DNA of 64,000 nucleotides from Magnolia sinica (GCF_029962835.1 NC_080582.1:22824032-22888031); one strand, 5' to 3'. Shown: positions 35,690-48,612, counted from the first letter of the stretch. Numbers and translations: made by a program. The notes: a model not told the origin generated them from the letters alone.

Positions 35690-36505
35690 TGTAAGGCCCG
35701 TATCCTAGTCCGTACCGTTCCACTAGCTTCCGCGGTCCTTCCTATCGAATTTTGACAATCCTCGACCCGTATCCGATGTTTGCCCGCGATCCTAAGCCGA
35801 GTCCTACATGCTGAAGTCGGCTCGAACCGAAACTTGTATCTTAGAGACCGCGCCGTCACCGCGGTTCCAACGCCGCGATCACGCACCGAACCGATACCCA
35901 GGTCAGAAGATGTGGGCCCACGTTCATTTCGAGAAAAACGCCCCGCGTTGCGAACTTCGAGGGAATCTCTACAACATGTCCTATTAATCAATCAATCAAT
36001 CAATGTCAAGTACAACCATATCTCAAGTACAACAACCCATCCCTCTTTTTTCACAAGTCAACCCTCTCTCTCCCTACCCATTCCTCTTTTTCCAAAATTC
36101 AAACATAGCCATGCCTCTTTTACAAAATTTTCAAACAAACCCATCACTCCATCACCTCTTATCATTTCCATCACCTCACTCTCTATCTCATTTCTCAAAT
36201 CTCCCAAGCAACCCAAACTCCATACGTCCAAGCTCCTCACTCCCAACTCCAAGTGTGGCCCACTCTTCCCACCTTCTCATCTTCCATCTCAACCTTTCAA
36301 TCATCATCTACCACCATCAAAACTCCCATCAACCTCCATCAAAGGCAAGCTAAGGAGCATAAGAGCCTAAAAGAGCAAGGACGAGGCCTAGAGGTGGGTG
36401 ATCCACCGTTAATTTCAATTTTAAGGGTCTACTTGTTGTGGGACCCACTTGATGTATGCATTGTTTAAGGAGGGCCCATAGTGGCGAGGTCCCTCCCTTT
36501 CTCAC

Positions 36506-36548
<43 letters not shown>

Positions 36549-39500
36549 TCTCTCTTCCTGTTTATATGGCCCACCTTAATGTATCATCCTCACCATCTGA
36601 TCATGAGGCCCACCATGTTGCTGCCCATTTTTAAGACAGACATGATGAAGGGGACATACAAATATCAGTTTGATCCTAGCTGGTGGGCCACGCTGTGTGG
36701 ACCCCACCCTGATGCATGGAGTATCCATGCTGTCCTGTACGAGGACCGCAATGATTTATGGGCTGGATTGCCCCGTCCAGCTTGCTGGACGGTCAGGCCT
36801 ACTCAATGCTAAACCGGATTTGGCCAGTGAGACTACAACAGCTATATAACTGTTGTAATGGCATCGTCAGAGAGCTGGGCCCCATCAATCAGCATGTATT
36901 CCGTCCCACCGTCCACCTATTTACATGGGACCCACCCCACACATGCGACAAGTGTGAGGCTGCGGCCCACCAGAGGCCTTTGGTGTATGAATTTTTGTCC
37001 AACCGTCTGTCTGGACGCTGGACGCATAGCAAATAAATAAATAAATAAATATATTTAAGTTTTTTTAGGGGTTGCTCATACAGGCCCCACCTTGATTTAT
37101 GTATATAATCCACACCGTCTATCCCGTTCCCCAGCTCATTTTAGGCGTTGAGCCGAGAAATGAAGCTAAACCGACTTTCTGGTAGGCCATAGCATTGAGA
37201 ATAGTACTTTCACTGTTGAATTACACCCCGATATTTCTATACACCAAAACCCATCAAATATTGAGCTTGATGGGTTTATATTAAGACATGGGAACCAACG
37301 GCTGGGTCGGATTCCCCTGATAAGGGCCCCACATAGGAAAAACTGTGAAAAATCCCCTTTTTTCCAAAAAACAAATATATTGTTTATTAGGCAGCAACAC
37401 ACAAGCGGACGCAGCAGCATCCTGCGGTTGCGCATGGACAGGAGAAAGGGCAGGGACGAGTCCCAGCCGTGGGCCCCACCATGATGTGTGTGAACATTAA
37501 GGCCGTGCATTTGATGGCCCCTCCTTGCCGTGGGGCATCCCAAAAATCAGCCGTACTTGGGAGCTCAGGTGGCTCGCACGGCAAAAAACAGTGATGAATT
37601 GAACGTCTGCCATAGGAACTCTGTTCCAGACGTCTTGGAGAAATATAAAATTTATACTTTTATGTCTGTGTGACCGTATCTACAGATGGATGGCAAATAA
37701 AAGTTGTGGTGGGCCCTCGGTGGGACCCACCCGTGATGGGGTTGGTTTGGTTAGTGTACCACACATCAACCCTATAGCTGTTGACGTGGCAGGTCATGTG
37801 GAGCCCACCTTGGTGACATGTGCACCCAATGTGTGGGACCCTCTTGATGTATGTGTTGTATCCTAACCATCCATCCCATTGGCAAGCCCGTCTTAAGGCT
37901 TAGGACTAAAAATAAGACAGGTCAAGGATCACGTGGACCATACTGTAGAAACAGTGGGTTTGAACGTCCACCATTTAAACCCTCGAGCTACCGGGTTTGG
38001 ACCTAAATGATATTTGTTTTCCCTCTAGATCCAGGCCTTTGTGACCATGAATAGGCTGGATGGGAAATAAACCCTATGATGGGGCCCACTACAATTTAAC
38101 CGTGGAAAAATCATTATCTCTACTTGTCGCACCCCAAACTCGGTGACCAGATTCACAAGGAACCCGATGGCTGGTTCTGTCCGCAACAGCCTCCATAGTA
38201 CCCCATTCTCGGTTCCTGAGGTAGGTTCCGATCCTAGGATCTTACAAGGAGGATTTCCATAATAGTATAATCATTCCAATACGAGCATACCCAAGATCAC
38301 AGCAAGTATATCTGAGAATAATGAAGAGCACACATCACAAAATCCACTAAGAATTTGAACTTTTGCAAGCTTATATTAGGTCTGAAAGGACATACATAAG
38401 ATAATGGGAAAAGAGAGAAAAGGGTCAACAACACTGGAGTCCTCAAGCTCAACTCTACTCCACGCTCTACTGCTACGTCGCCTGCCTAGAGCTTCCTGCA
38501 CACATCAATTGTGCATAAGCTTAAGCTTAGAGGGTGGTGAAGGTGTGTGATAATAGTGCACAGAAGAATAATAGGGGATATAGGAAGAAAATATGATCAA
38601 AGCCAACACCACCAGTCTTAGCAGGGCTGTTATGAACGCAAGAAGCTATACCAAAGTAGTACAATAATGCAGGAAGTCATACCAAGGCTATATAATGCAA
38701 TGAGTACTGTAATGCAATGAATACTAGGTGTCATGCTAAGGCTTAACATGAATACTATGCAATATGCAATACGAAGTAATACCAGTGCTTATATCCAATC
38801 CACATATCAAGTACATTTCCATCATAGGGAAATCACTGGGGTCCATTACACTGCTAGATGACTGCCGCTCTACAGACCCCGCATAGTCAAACGAGCGTAA
38901 GAGACCTCACTACCCGCCTGTGGACAGCCAATCACTAGCAAGGCCTGTCGGTAGCAGACCCATTCATGAGCTGGTCAGACTCAGCCTAGCAATGCCTCCT
39001 TCCATCAGGCGAGTAAGGCCACACCCTATCCAACCGACTACACGACAATGAGAGTCGCGGCCTAACAGTATAAGGCCCACATGCGCTCATATATTCCACC
39101 CGGTCACGGCGTTGGAGCAGATCCTTGGTACCATGGAAGTTTTGGAAATTTCACCCATGGGCATCCTATGCACCCGGTATGCTCAAGTAACATTTTTGGT
39201 ATCCAAATATGGTCATCCACGATGTATTTGTGGAGGCTACAGCCCTAATGAAGCAAGGGCAATAATGCTCATATGTTATTCAATGCCAAATGCATGAATC
39301 ACGCAATCAATCATGCATCAATTTCAAGCACCAACGTGCTCAAGAGGAAATACTACGTCCGTCGGAGAAGGTAACATACAATGCCCAATGACACAATATG
39401 ACCATACACGCATAATGGTTTAGTGTCAACCAAGCATACAATGATGTACATGGGTCATGAGGATGAATTTAATCACACTATATGGTGATATACAATGTAT

Positions 39501-42500
39501 ATTGCATTCCTCCTATCCAAGAAGGAACCAAGACTAGGTACTTAGACAATATCCTTAAGGAATTAATCCAACTTCTAGTGGGGGCCCATTTACCTGGGGT
39601 AGCGCATGAGGCTAAGTATACAAGCTACGGGTCTAAGTAATATAACAATGAGCTTAGCAAGAGTCTAAGATGATATCCAATCACTCTTTAATACAACTGG
39701 GTCTAGAGGGGTCCATAATGGGGACATTTAACCACCATTCCCCAAAAAGGCTTATCAACCATGAACTATATGGATAAAAGGCCCCAGGCCTACATTTAAG
39801 ATAAAAATAAAGGTATCCACATACATATATTCCTCATAATAGGCCATAAAAAGATATTGTACCACTTATAATAACATGGGCTTAAGAGGAGAATTAAGGC
39901 CCAAGGCTCAATTCCCAATGGCCATAGAATCCATGCATTAAGTTGGACTTTGTGGGTAGCCCGCGTACACAATATACGGCCAGAAAAATAAGTTTAAGTT
40001 TGGATGAAATGGGCCCCACTACATCAGCCCAATAACTAGCAATTTAAGTGGGCAACTAAGGGCCCAATATTATCCTTATCTCAGCCCACAAGTCCATCAA
40101 AATGGTGGAAGTCGGCCCAATATATGGTTGGGCCAAGCTGGGACGTTCCAACCCACTCTAGACCCATGGGACGCCCCAAAAACCTGATCTAAGATGGGGT
40201 CCTCATGTGATCACTAAAGGTGACCCAAAAGAATGCATTGATTAAGCCCAAAGATTGTAATAGAACATAAGCATGCAACACGTACACAAGTTCTCAATAT
40301 GGTGGGCTCCACAGCCAAATAAAGTTTTAACCATACAATTGTATATTTAAGGACCTTTGATAAACTTTTGACCCGTTTGACCTCGTAGACCTGCTAAGGT
40401 CCAGAAATTAGTTAAGTCTGTGAAAATAATCTCATGAAGGCCAACTATACTCACTGGGGGACCCCACCAGATGGAGAGTGTGTATATATCATGAAAAGAT
40501 CAAGTGGGCCAGCTAATGGTTTGTGAGTCCAGTAGCAGCCCAAGGCAGAGAGTGCTTCCATGATCGGGCGATCCAAGGCTTAAATGGCCTGGACCAACGA
40601 ACGTTGAGGTAGGCTCCACATACATCCAGATTTAGCCTCAAATAAACGATCCAGGGTCTATGGTGGGCCTTTAACCATCCATAGAGAAACCCATGGGCCT
40701 ACCTTAGGATCACTCAGGAGGACATTCAACCTCAACTAGGTCCCAAAAGGTAGCCTGTTACGTATACAAAGAAAGGTCCAAGGCACAATCAATCCATGGC
40801 CTAGTGGGCAATACACTAAGCCCCATACATAAGCAACCTGGTGGGCCCTTAAGCAAGGTTAGGGTCCAACCATAAGGGTCATGGGTTCACTCATTGTGGT
40901 GGGCCTTATGGGAAGCTCATTATCCCAAACATATGGAAATCCTTATTTTTAACACAAGTAAGTTGGGCCTCACATCTCGGCCTAAGTATGGATTTACTAT
41001 AGTGGGCCAACAAGGGCCCAACTACTTGAGTATTTGGCCCATAAGACCCATCACAATGACATGGTAAATATATGACCCAAGGGTTCAACGGGCCTATCAA
41101 AAGTTTCAGCCCAACCAAGGCTATAAGGCCCATACTTAACTAGGAGACTAGCCCAAGAAGAATCTAATTGGAATGGGCCTTGAATCATGCATTAATTAAA
41201 CCCAAAAATTTAAAATTAAGATGGTAAGATAACTATCTTAGTCCTCCTCAGATCTAATGGGTCATATTGCCCCAAAACAACATCTATAGGCAACAATTAT
41301 TGGGCTCAATGCTAAATTCCAGCCCACCCAAATTTCTGGGTTGGTTGGAGTCCAACAATAGAAGTATTTCTTAGTATATTTAATCCCTGATGGACCACAC
41401 ACATCATTGTGGTCCCTACCAGATGAGAAAAGATATATAACACATATATCAAGTGGGTCAGGCCGTTGGAATGCAGTCTCGGCAGTAGCCTAAGGCAGGG
41501 ATGTCCCATGTGTAGGCAACCCTATGGGCCCGAGGTATTTAGCTCAAAAATTCAACTAATGGACCCCAATTGAATACCAAAAAAAGGAGGATGATCAATC
41601 TCCTAAGGACCTCACATGGATAGGTGGTGGGATATACAACACATCAAGGTGGGCCCACGAAGTAGGCTGGACGCCCCAGCCTAGGTGTCCCTGCCTAGCG
41701 GGCTACTCCCGGCCACACCACGGCCAGCTCAAATGTCCGTTGGGTTTAAAATATTTTAAGGTGACACTTTCATATGTGGGACACACCTTCATAAACTTTC
41801 AGGATTTTTGAACACTTATAAATATTTCAATTAATTTAAATGATACAGACTGTCCAGAAAATCGGACTAACCTGGACGTCCCAACGTGGTGGGCCAGTCC
41901 GACCCTCGTCACGGTGTGCACAGGGGTCCATTAACCCTGAAATTTGTTTGGTGAGTCCTATCATGAGTGGACCACACTTTTAAAATATTTCAGAATTTTT
42001 AAACATTTAGAAATATTTTAATTCATTTAAAGAAATCAATCTGTCCTGAAAATTGGACTGATCTGGACACCATATTATAATGGCCCGGTCCAGCCACCAC
42101 CATGGTATGTACAGAAATCCATTGGCCCAAAAATTTTGTAGGTGGGTCCTAAAATGAGTGGGTCACTTCTCTGTATATTTTTATAATTTTTAGACACCTA
42201 AAAGTATTTTAATAAATTTCAGAATTCCAACCTGTCCAGGGTGGATTGTTGGAATTGTATCTGTCCCTATGTTTGGGACCACATAGGGTGGGCCTGGACC
42301 TACCCAAACCCTTGAAAAATTAGGAGAAAAGGTGTACCTACATCTGGACAATAAGTGGGGTCTACTGGAGTGGCCCACTTCTTCCAAAAAGTCAGGTGAA
42401 TATAGTGTTTTCCTCCATACTGTATTGCTGAACTGTCTAGAAATTTCTGGACAGTTAGCCATCTTTGGCCCAACCCATGGGCCTCAAACTTGGGAGGTAG

Positions 42501-45500
42501 GGTGTGGACCCCATACCACATAAAAGTGGGGTCCACACACTACAAAAATCCTAAAGAAATTTGAGATAAAAAGGCCTGCAAATACGCCTAAATAGTAACT
42601 CAAAATACATGCTCCAACTGGGCCTGAAATCTGGACAGCAACATAGGCTGTCCATATTTCAACCCATGCAAATAAATCAAGGGGTCCATAGCCCTGATTC
42701 CTCATGTAGGGTACACCCTAATAGGTTTACAAAATTTCAGACCCATTAGAGCTCTCAAGCCTCCATAAAAATCCATTTTAGAGGTCATCCAAACCATGCA
42801 TGCATGATTGGGCCTAGACGTCTAATCAAGGTGGGCTTGGACGTCCCATCTTGCTGGGGGCCTAGGATGTTGTTGACCTACGTTGGTGGGCCACACATCA
42901 TTAGATAATATATAGAAGTAGATAAGGGAAATGAGAGAGAGAAGGAGCAAGATCGGCCATAGGTGGGAGGTCCCGCCACTAGTGGGCCACACACACACAA
43001 ATCCACACCATCACTACATCATATACTTACATGCAAGCCAAGATACATCAAAATAAGTTGCTGGATGGTAAGGATCCCTTCCCTACATGCATGCAAAGGC
43101 CTATGTGGCCCATGTGATGCAAGGATTAAGAGGAAATCATCATAGGAATGGGTTGTGAAGGATCTAGGCCCTTGGCCTTCATCCTAGGAACCATGTAGGA
43201 CCTCCACCATGGATTGGTGGGTCTTACATGCTTCCATGCATGCAAGGAAAAGAAAGAAAAAAGAAGAAAGAGAGAAGGATCTAAGGAGAGCACACACCTA
43301 AATGGATCCTACTCTAAAGTTACATCAATCTACTCTTCATGCTCCAAGGGACAAGTTTCAATGGGTGAGATGGATTATTGAAGGCTATATGGGAGAGGAT
43401 TTGAGGGAGAAGGGGCTGGAGAAGAGAGGAATATGGAAGAAAAGTTGCTGGAAATTCTAGCAATGGAGGGAAATGAGAGGGAGGGAGAGAATAAAGAGAG
43501 AGAAAAATGCCATCATTATTTTGTAAGAGAAGTCATCATAGCATAAGGAGGAGATTACAATGTTTAGGCCTTTAGACTAGGCTTAAATAGTGTTTGTTGA
43601 GATGGGTGGTGTTTCCATAGCATTTGTGTGGTGTGTGTGTGTGTGTAGTGTGCATGGGGACTTGTGCCATGGGTGATGTGGTCCACATGCATTTCACCTA
43701 GGTGGACCACATGATCAATGGTCATATAATGAAATGTACACAACTTTTGATCTACATATCGAATTTATGCACGAAATGCAGTGTTGGAACCGCGGCGATG
43801 ATGCGGTCGCAATGGCATAAGTCTCGGGTCAATCTGAGTCGGGTCTATGTGACCGAACTCAAGGATGACCACAAATACTATCCGAGGGTCGCGGGTCACC
43901 AAAATTTGACCGGTAGGACTGCGGGACCAAAATGGATAAAGTGCATATATACACGCACACATGCACACATGCGAACTCGGGTCAGGTCTCACACTACTGC
44001 TAGTTATTGTATAGTCCAGTTGATCTTTTGATATGATTCATTATATATATATATATATATATATATTGATTTCTAAAAATAGATGAGTTGGGTTCGACCT
44101 ATTTGAACTCGGCCCATTCGACTTGGCCCATTGTTTCGGCCCATTTGACTAGACCCAATGTGATATACGAGGCCTGACGTTGAGGCCCACATGGATATAC
44201 ATGAGGCCTATGTGATGCAGCCCATTTGATGTATTTGGAGCCCTTGGGTCGAGGCCCAACGAGATGTACATAAGGCCCATTGCAATGTATGATTTCACCA
44301 TGGGTTATGTAATAATGTTCATGATAGATCATGCCTTGGGAGCAATGATGGTTTGATGCCCACATTGTAAGGATGATGTTGGTTAAATGTCCGCATTGTC
44401 ACTCGCCCTAGGGCCCATTGATAGGCCCATACTTGTAGTGTGTAGGCCGTCTAGGCCCATCTTCGTTATGAACAGAGCCCATCACCATATAACATGTTTA
44501 GTATAGATCCCTGATTCAGGTTCATACACATCATATGTATGCTTGATATGAGGAGTGACTGAGCATAGCATATGCCCTTGGGCAGATTGTTTATGGGCTC
44601 CCTGATAGGCGGAGTTGCCTCGCATGAGCGTTCGGTACGCGCAGGATTGTTACATGTCTGATAGTATGATTCATACACTTGCATTTATGTGATTGTGATT
44701 ATTATATGGCCTAGCAACATCAGGGTCATAGTCTCCATAGACACATCGTGGGTGGCTGGATTGGATACCGAAAATATTGTTACTAAGCATCGGGGCGCCA
44801 TAGATGTCCCTGGGTGAAAATCTCTAAACCCGATGGTACTAGAGGATGACTCCAATGTCGAGACCGAGTGGAGATATGAGCGCACGAGAGCCGAATACTT
44901 GGAGGCCGTGTCTCCCACTGTGTCGTGGTCGATTAGAAAGGAGTGTGGCCTTACTCGCCTGAGAGTAGGGGGCAATACTAGGCTGAGTTTGACCAGCTCG
45001 TGAATAGGTCCATTATCGACTTGCCGGATAGGTATTGGCAGACTATTAGCCAGGCGGATAGTGAGGTTTTTTACGCTCACTTGGAATGTGCGGCTAGGAG
45101 AGCGGCCGTGCCATTTGGAGTGTATTAAACCCCGGTGATTATTCAAAATGAGAACTGTACTGATATATGATGAGGATTGGCATGCTTGAGTTGCATCTCA
45201 CATCGCATGGCCGTGTTATGGCCAATAGCATTCATACCTTACACCACATACCTTGGTACGGCTGATTGCATTCATGTACTCATCACCATGATTCCGCATT
45301 ACTCTGACCTTGCATTCTGAGCACGCTTATATTGCGCACACACTTACACCACCCTCTAAGCTTTCTATAAGCTTATGCATGATCGATGCGTGCAAGTGAC
45401 GCTAGGACGCAGCCATAGCCTCGTCAGAGTTGGAGCATACAGTCGAGCTTTTGGAGTTTCTGTTATTATCATCATCTTGCATTTCCCTTTCGTACGCATT

Positions 45501-45748
45501 GTACTCAAAAGTTTTTTATCATAGTAGATTTTGTGATGGTGTTCTTGTGGTTATTGTTCGTGGGTTATGCTTATGGTTATGCTTGTACAGAATCAAAATC
45601 ATGTTTGAAATCCTCCTTATAGGATCCCAGGATCGGAACCTGGTGTATGGGTGCCAGGAGCCGAGAATGGGGTACTATGGAGGCTGTCGACGCTGGATTC
45701 GACGATCGAGAATTTTGTGAGCCCGGTTTTCGAGTTTGGGGCGTGACA
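35690..45748 (+). mobile_element. solo LTR A (about 4.2 kb), split by solo LTR B
   Basis: It starts TGTAAGGCCCGTATCC and ends TTTGGGGCGTGACA, with AGGTG on both sides (35685-35689 and 45749-45753). The target duplication is convincing but lies in repeat-rich DNA where AGGTG is common. Without the inner insertion (38125-43993 plus one CTACT) the length is about 4.2 kb. Start and end match the start and end of B in the opposite orientation, so both are single LTRs of one gypsy-like family with very large LTRs. No gag or pol is seen. Features inside include a CT microsatellite (36506-36554), foldback-like GGGCCCACC text, and short unsupported open frames. Confidence 0.78.
38125..43993 (-). mobile_element. 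solo LTR B (5.9 kb), opposite orientation, inside A
   Basis: On the minus strand it starts TGTGAGACCTGACCCGAG at 43993 and ends TTTGGGGTGCGACA at 38125. The flanks are CTACT on both sides (38120-38124 and 43994-43998). Its end region (GGATCGGAACCT, GAATGGGGTACTATGGAGGC) matches the end of A at about 45620-45690, and its start region (CCGCGGTTCCAAC near 43785-43797) matches A at about 35860. It contains many GGGCCC phrases and about three imperfect 180-bp tandem units at 41735-42240, which may explain its extra length. No coding sequence is recognised. Confidence 0.78.
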
Positions 45749-47270
45749 AGGTGTAAGTTTAGGTTAAGGAGTTGAGATTAGGATTAAGTGTAGGTTAAGG
45801 TTTAGGGAATTGAGAATAGGTTTAGATTAAGGTTATAAGTTTAGGTTTAGGAAATCGGGTTTGGGTTCGGGTTTAGGTTTGGGTTTTCAAGTTTAGGTTT
45901 AGGTTTAGGTTATGGAGTTGAGATTACGATTAGGTGTAGGTTTAGGTTTAGGGATTTGAGAATACGTTAAGGTTTAGGAAATCGGGTTCGGGTTCGAGAT
46001 CGGGTTTACGTTTGGGTTTTAGGTTTAGGTTTAGGTTATAGGTTATAAGTGTAGGTTTATGTTTAGGTTTTAGGTTTAGGTTATAGGTTATAGCATTCGG
46101 TTAGAGGTTTAGGTTTAGGTTTAGGTTATAAGTTTTGGGATTTGAGAATAGGTTTAGGTTATAAGAATAGGTTTAGGTTTAGGTTTTATGTTTATGTTAA
46201 GGTTATAGGTTTAAGTTATATGTTTAGGTTTAAGTTATAAGTGTAGGTTATAGGTTTAGGTTTAGGTTAGATTATAGGTTAAGGTTTAGGGAATTGAGTT
46301 TAGGTTTTAGGTTTAGGTTATAGGTTAAGGTTTAGGTTTAAGTTTAGGTTATAGGTTTTGTGATTTGAGAATAGGTTTAGGTGAAGGTTATAAGTTTAGG
46401 TTTAGGAAATTGAGTTCGGGTTCGGGATCGGGTTTAGGTTTGGGTTTTCAAGTTTAGGTTTAGGTTTAGGTTAGGGAGTTGAGATTAGGATTAGGTCTGG
46501 GTTAAGGTTTAGGAAATTGAGAATATGTTTAGGTTAAGGTTTTAAGTTTAGGTTTAGGAAATCGGGTTCGGGTTCGGGTTTAGGTTTGGGTTTTCAAGTT
46601 TACGTTTAGGTTAAGGAGTTGAGATTAGGATTAGGTGTATGTTTAGGTTTAAGGATTTGAGAATACATTTAGGTTTTAGGTTTAGGTTTAGGTTTTAGGT
46701 TTAGGTTAAGGTTAGCTTATAGGTTATAAGTTTTGGTTATAAGTTATAGGTTATAGGTTAAGGTTTAGGTTATAGGTTTTGGTTTAGGTTAAGGTTATAG
46801 GTTTAAATTTAGGTTAATGTTGTAGGTTATAGGTTTAGGTTATAAGTTTATGTTAATGTTGTAGGTTATAGGTTTAGGTTTAGGTTTAGGTTTAAGGATT
46901 TGAGAATACATTTACTTTTGAGGTTGAGGTTTAGGTTTTACGTTTAGGTTAAGGTTACAGGTTTAGGTTTAGGTTTAGGTTTAGGTTATAAGTGTAGGTA
47001 TTAGGTTTAGGTTTAGGTTACGTTATAGGTTAAGGTTTAGGGAATTGAGTTTAGGTTATAGGTTATAGGTTATAGGTTAAGGTTTAGGTTATAGGTTAAG
47101 GTTTAAGTTTAGGTTATAGGTTTAGGTTTAGGTCATAGGTTTATGTTTAGGTTATAAGTTTAGGTCATAGGTTTAGGTTTAGTTTATAGGTTTAGGTTTA
47201 GGTTTAAGTTATAGGTTTAAGTTTAGGTTTAGGGAATCAGGTTCAGTTTCGGATCGGGTTTAGGTATTCT
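45749..47270 (+). repeat. TTTAGG-like degenerate repeat block, part 3
   Basis: The block resumes with GGTGTAAGTTTAGGTTAAGG after solo LTR A, in the same strand sense. It has the same unit types and marker phrases. It ends near 47270, where unrelated sequence begins. Confidence 0.9.
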
Positions 47271-47397
47271 CTAGTATTATCTATTATTGAACCTAGTATT
47301 ATCTACTACATACTAGTAACATACAACCAATATTGGGGCACCATACCATAAGCATCAAGAATTTCATGTCCCCCTAAACAAGATATCCTACATTGAT

Positions 47398-47439
<42 letters not shown>

Positions 47440-47556
47440 GTTCTTTATTTTCATTTACATTCGCAAATACATTCATCATCCATCGAAGAAAATTGAAACA
47501 AGTATTGTCACTTTATGACTAACGGTTGAAAAGGAAAATCATGCATCTTATCTTAC
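47271..47556. other. non-coding, AT microsatellite
   Basis: No gene is recognised. An AT dinucleotide run lies at 47399-47434. On the minus strand this would be the intron downstream of the AGO4-like exon ending at 47557. Confidence 0.45.
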
Positions 47557-47901
47557 CGTCGCAATTGACGGCACGTCAGACTAGCCTGGGGAACCATGAT
47601 ACATCCATCCCCAGGATGATTGTGGGAACTCCAAAAATCGAGGGAATGGAAAGTGAGCGTTCAACTACAAGTAAAGAATTCATTCCACCAAGCTGTTGAA
47701 AAGAAAGGAAATGAGGTCGTCAGCTAGACAGAGAGATCACACCTGAAAGTCCATAGGGAAGGGACATGATATTTCAGTGACAGTTCACCTTGGCATTTAT
47801 CTTCAAAAGAACATTTGTCAGGCATTGGTCATTGACTCTTTGAGGTGCAATGCATTGAATGACAATACCCAATTTTGGCAGGTTCTTTTTCTTCCATGGA
47901 C
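47557..47901 (-). pseudogene. captured AGO4-clade ARGONAUTE PIWI fragment (two exons)
   Basis: On the minus strand an exon at 47901-47789 encodes GPWKKKNLPKLGIVIQCIAP and on through NDQCLTNVLLKINAK, ending at AAG/GTGAAC. The intron runs to CAACAG at 47693. The next exon (47692-47557) encodes LGGMNSLLVVERSLSIPSIF, then GVPTIILGMDVS, and after a one-base loss GSPG-SDVPSIAT, ending at ACG/GTAAGA. This is the start of the PIWI domain of AGO4/6/9-type ARGONAUTEs, which guide RNA-directed DNA methylation. The Asp of GMDVSH is the first catalytic residue of the slicer triad and is present; the following His codon is damaged and the Gln codon is a TAG stop. Introns rule out a retrocopy. Confidence 0.92.
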
Positions 47902-47934
47902 CTTCAGAAATGGCACAAACTCATACATTAAATG

Positions 47935-48612
47935 TAAAGTTTAGGTTATAGGTTTAGGTTTAGGTTAGGTTATAGGTTAAGGTTTAGGGAATTGAGTTTA
48001 GGTTATATGTTATAGGTTATAGGTTATAGGTTAAGGTTTAGGTTATAGGTTATAGGTTTAGGTTAAGGTTTAGGTTTAGGTTATAGGTTTTGGGATTTGA
48101 GGATAGATTTAGGTTAATGTTGTAGTTTATAGGTTTAGGTTATAAGTTTATGTTAATGTTGTAGGTTATAGGTTTAGTTTATAGGTTTAGATTTAGGTTT
48201 AGGTTTAAGGATTTGAGAATACATTTAGATTTTAGGTTTAGGTTTAGGTTTTACGTTTAGGTTAAGATTACAGGTTTAGGTTATAGGTTTAGGTTTAGGT
48301 TATAAGTGTAGGTTATATGTTTATGTTTAGGTTAGCTTATAGGTTAAGGTTTAGGGAATTGAGAATAGGTTGAGTTTTAGGTTTAGGAAATTAGGTTCGG
48401 GTTCGGGTTCGGGTTTGGGTTTGGGTTTTCAAGTTTAGGTTTAGGTTAAGGAGTTGAAATTAGGATTATGTGTAGGTTTAGGTTTAAGGGAATTGAAAAT
48501 ACATTTAGGTTTTAGCTTTAGGTTTAGGTTATAGGTTTAGGTTTAGGTTAGGTTATAGGTTAAGTTTTAGGGAATTGAGAATAGGTTAAGGTTTAGGTTT
48601 AGGAAAATCAGG
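47935..48612 (+). repeat. TTTAGG-like degenerate repeat block, part 4
   Basis: This is another 0.7 kb of the same repeat in the same strand sense, directly next to the AGO4-like exon. At 48399-48425 it has five or more GGG runs spaced by three bases. Confidence 0.9.

Noticed and set aside
35780-36370. 196-codon plus-strand ORF and overlapping ORFs
   Set aside because: It lies inside the start of solo LTR A, is Ser/Pro/His-rich low-complexity text, and has no recognisable domain.
44685-45146. 153-codon minus-strand ORF
   Set aside because: It lies inside the end part of solo LTR A; the same region is matched by the inverted LTR B with frame-breaking changes.
23752-47901. A single broken ARGONAUTE gene across the giant element
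   Set aside because: On the minus strand the N-terminal piece lies downstream of the PIWI piece, and the two belong to different AGO clades.
24030-48612. True telomere or telomere fusion
   Set aside because: The repeat is mainly GGTTTA/GGTTATA with few TTTAGGG units, has higher-order markers, keeps one strand sense and lies within transposon ends.
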